Source of the DNA: Brevundimonas sp. UBA4553
Lineage (GTDB): Bacteria > Pseudomonadota > Alphaproteobacteria > Caulobacterales > Caulobacteraceae
Direction: 5' to 3'
Assembly (NCBI RefSeq): GCF_002387245.1
Contig: NZ_DGLD01000002.1
Location: forward strand, 186,001 to 250,000
DNA length: 64,000 bases
Shown here: positions 62,321 to 64,000 of the stretch, one piece after another
How positions within the stretch are numbered: the stretch's first letter is position 1
Layout of the letters: every line of letters starts with the position of its first letter
Program-made: the position numbers and the translations under genes
The notes under the pieces: model-generated
What the model was told of the DNA's origin: nothing
Database searches by the model: none
Seen by the model: only the letters and a program-made list of their open reading frames with translations

Positions 62321-63595
62321 ATGTTCAGCCTTCTGAACCTCCAGAGCCTTTTCGGCCTGATCGTCATCGTCGGCGTCTGCTGGGCCATATCCGAGAACCG
62401 CAAGGTCTTCCCCTGGCGGCTGGCCATAGGCGCGGTGCTGGTGCAAGCCGCCCTGGTGCTGGCGACCTTCGCCATACCCGGCTCGCAGGTGGTGCTGGAC
62501 GGCATCAATAATGCGGTGAAGGGGCTCGAGCTGGCGACCGAGGAGGGCACCAAGTTCGTCTTCGGTTATCTGGCGGGCGGAGATCAGCCCTACGCCGTGG
62601 CCAATGAGGGGGCGTTGTTCACCTTCGCCTTCAAGGTCCTGCCGCTGATCCTGGTCATCTCGGCCCTGTCGGCCCTGCTGTGGCACTGGAAGATCCTGAA
62701 GTGGATCACGCTCGGCTTCGGCTTCCTGTTCCAGCGCACCATGGGTCTGGGCGGCGCCTCGGCCCTGGCGGTGGCGGCCAACGTCTTCCTGGGCATGATC
62801 GAAAGCCCCATCGTCATCCGCGCCTATCTGGACAAGCTGACCCGTTCGGAGCTGTTCCTGATGATGGTGGTGGGCCTGGCCACCGTCGCCGGCTCGACCA
62901 TGGTGGCCTACGCCACCATTCTGGCGCCCGTCCTGACCAATGCGGCGGGCCATGTTCTGGTGGCCTCCATCGTCTCGGCTCCGGCGGGTGTCCTTCTGGC
63001 CCGCGTCATCATCCCCGAGAAGCCGGGCGAGGGCGGGGCGGTGGCCGACTACAACTCGGCGCTGAAATACGACAGCTCCATCGACGCCATCGTCAAGGGC
63101 ACGTCGGACGGCCTGATGGTCGTGCTGAACATCTCGGCGGTGCTGATCGTCTTTGTGGCGCTTGTGGCCCTGGCCAACGTCATGCTGGGCGCCTTCTGGA
63201 TTGGCGGCGAGGCGCTGAGCGTCGAGCGCATCCTGGGCGTGATCTTCGCGCCGGTCGCTTGGCTGACGGGCGTCGAATGGGCCGACGCCCACACGGCCGG
63301 CTGGCTGCTGGGCGTCAAGCTGACCCTGACCGAGTTCGTCGCCTTCATCCGGCTCGGCGAGGTTCCGGCGGGCGAAATGACCGAGCGCACCCGGATGCTG
63401 ATGACCTACGCCCTGTGCGGCTTCGCCAACATCGGCTCGGTGGGCATTACGGTCACTGGCCTGTCCGTCCTGATGCCCGAGCGCCGGGAAGAGGTTCTGG
63501 GTCTGGTGTGGAAGGCGCTGTTCGCAGGCTTCCTGGCCACGCTGATGACCGCCTGCATCGTCGGGGCCATGCCGGCCTCTGTCTTCGGCCAGTAG
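62321..63595 (+). CDS. Concentrative nucleoside transporter, NupC family
   Basis: Predicted 424-residue inner-membrane Na+ or H+ coupled nucleoside symporter (CNT family). About ten hydrophobic helices. The central segment NVFLGMIESPIVIRAYL and the C-terminal LTEFVAFIRLG and YALCGFANIGSVGI motifs are CNT signatures. The start at 62321 places the first helix at the N-terminus; the upstream in-frame part is GC-rich leader. Confidence 0.93.
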   Translation: MFSLLNLQSLFGLIVIVGVCWAISENRKVFPWRLAIGAVLVQAALVLATFAIPGSQVVLDGINNAVKGLELATEEGTKFVFGYLAGGDQPYAVANEGALFTFAFKVLPLILVISALSALLWHWKILKWITLGFGFLFQRTMGLGGASALAVAANVFLGMIESPIVIRAYLDKLTRSELFLMMVVGLATVAGSTMVAYATILAPVLTNAAGHVLVASIVSAPAGVLLARVIIPEKPGEGGAVADYNSALKYDSSIDAIVKGTSDGLMVVLNISAVLIVFVALVALANVMLGAFWIGGEALSVERILGVIFAPVAWLTGVEWADAHTAGWLLGVKLTLTEFVAFIRLGEVPAGEMTERTRMLMTYALCGFANIGSVGITVTGLSVLMPERREEVLGLVWKALFAGFLATLMTACIVGAMPASVFGQ

Positions 63596-63632
63596 CGGAA
63601 GCGTCTTTTCACGAACTGAGGGGTATCGTCCG

Positions 63633-64000
63633 ATGAAGCTCTACACCTCGTATCGCGCGCCCAATCCGCGCCGGGTCCGCTGGGTCATGGCCGAGAAGGG
63701 CATCGACAATGTCGAGTTCGTCGAGATCGACCTGTTGTCCGGCCAGCACCGCACGGCCGAGTATCGCGCCCGGGTCGGCGTGCCGCACGTCCCGGCGCTG
63801 GAACTGGACGACGGGACCTGCCTCTCGGAATCCGTCGCCATCTGCCGCTATCTGGAGGCGCTGTATCCGGAGCCGAACCTGTTCGGTCATGATCCGAAGG
63901 AGCAGGCGCTGATCGAGATGTGGACGCGTCGCTGCGAAATCTATCTGGCCAACCCGATGATGCTGAACGTGCGCTTCAGCCATCCGGCTCTGGCCGCGCT
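63633..64000 (+). CDS. Glutathione S-transferase-like protein (partial, continues beyond window)
   Basis: The ATG at 63633 follows GAGGGG, and the frame stays open to the last base, giving at least 122 residues. The N-terminus is a thioredoxin-like GST domain: MKLYTSYRAPNPRRVRWVM, VPHVPALELDDG and LSESVAICRYLEALYP, the glutathione-binding segment. The C-terminal helical domain is cut off. It should use glutathione to conjugate an unknown electrophile. Confidence 0.88.
   Translation, partial: MKLYTSYRAPNPRRVRWVMAEKGIDNVEFVEIDLLSGQHRTAEYRARVGVPHVPALELDDGTCLSESVAICRYLEALYPEPNLFGHDPKEQALIEMWTRRCEIYLANPMMLNVRFSHPALAA

Noticed and set aside
1..64000. CRISPR arrays, prophage genes or secretion-system clusters
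   Set aside because: I read the gaps and gene products and found no repeat-spacer pattern, phage structural gene or secretion apparatus.

Overview
The window is high-GC DNA from an alphaproteobacterium of the Caulobacterales, most likely a Brevundimonas-type genome. The signs are a CcrM-type GANTC methyltransferase next to GANTC sites, a CtrA-like box upstream of ftsZ, meso-DAP-type MurE, a large TonB-dependent receptor, an Ile2-type tRNA(CAU) and long runs of ATGA/TTGA-coupled genes. The genus is inferred from gene content only.

Layout. 1-3.1 kb: a minus-strand cluster of a CitE-like lyase, an SDR, a ROK sugar kinase and free-methionine-R-sulfoxide reductase. 3.2-9.75 kb: a repeat-rich accessory segment with two small hypothetical genes and two divergent, leaderless arylsulfatases, ending at tRNA-CAU. 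10-14.3 kb: SIMPL protein, sppA, a membrane protein, an AmiD-like amidase and rnpB. 14.7-26.3 kb: first half of the division/cell-wall (dcw) cluster, mraZ-rsmH-ftsL-ftsI-murE-murF-mraY-murD-ftsW-murG, preceded by four phased TCCCA/GCCCA repeats that form a MraZ box. 26.4-40 kb: a segment that splits the dcw cluster, with an MscS channel, WecG/TagA-type glycosyltransferase, smc, two DsbA-like proteins, a DUF721/DciA protein, mutY, a debranching enzyme with a GT4 glycosyltransferase, and ccrM. 40.1-53 kb: second half of dcw, murC-(Imm63-like gene)-murB-ddl-ftsQ-ftsA, then a TonB-dependent receptor, ftsZ and lpxC. 53-64 kb: pgeF, midA-like methyltransferase and lgt on the minus strand, ubiK-like, ybjN-like, proC, an OmpR/EnvZ-type two-component system divergent from ilvE, a DUF4349 lipoprotein, a NupC transporter and the start of a glutathione S-transferase.

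Together, positions 14.7-53 kb place peptidoglycan precursor synthesis, the divisome, chromosome condensation (SMC), a predicted helicase loader, cell-cycle methylation and the committed step of lipid A synthesis in one stretch, with a plausible CtrA/CcrM regulatory layer at ccrM-murC and at ftsZ.

The most unusual observations are: (1) a 105-bp palindromic repeat-like element lying in frame inside murD, adding exactly 35 codons; (2) a foreign-looking Imm63-like gene spliced between murC and murB with TTGA coupling on both sides; (3) a TonB receptor between ftsA and ftsZ; and (4) inverted copies of a short repeat bracketing the sulfatase segment. I saw no CRISPR array, transposase, integrase or prophage.
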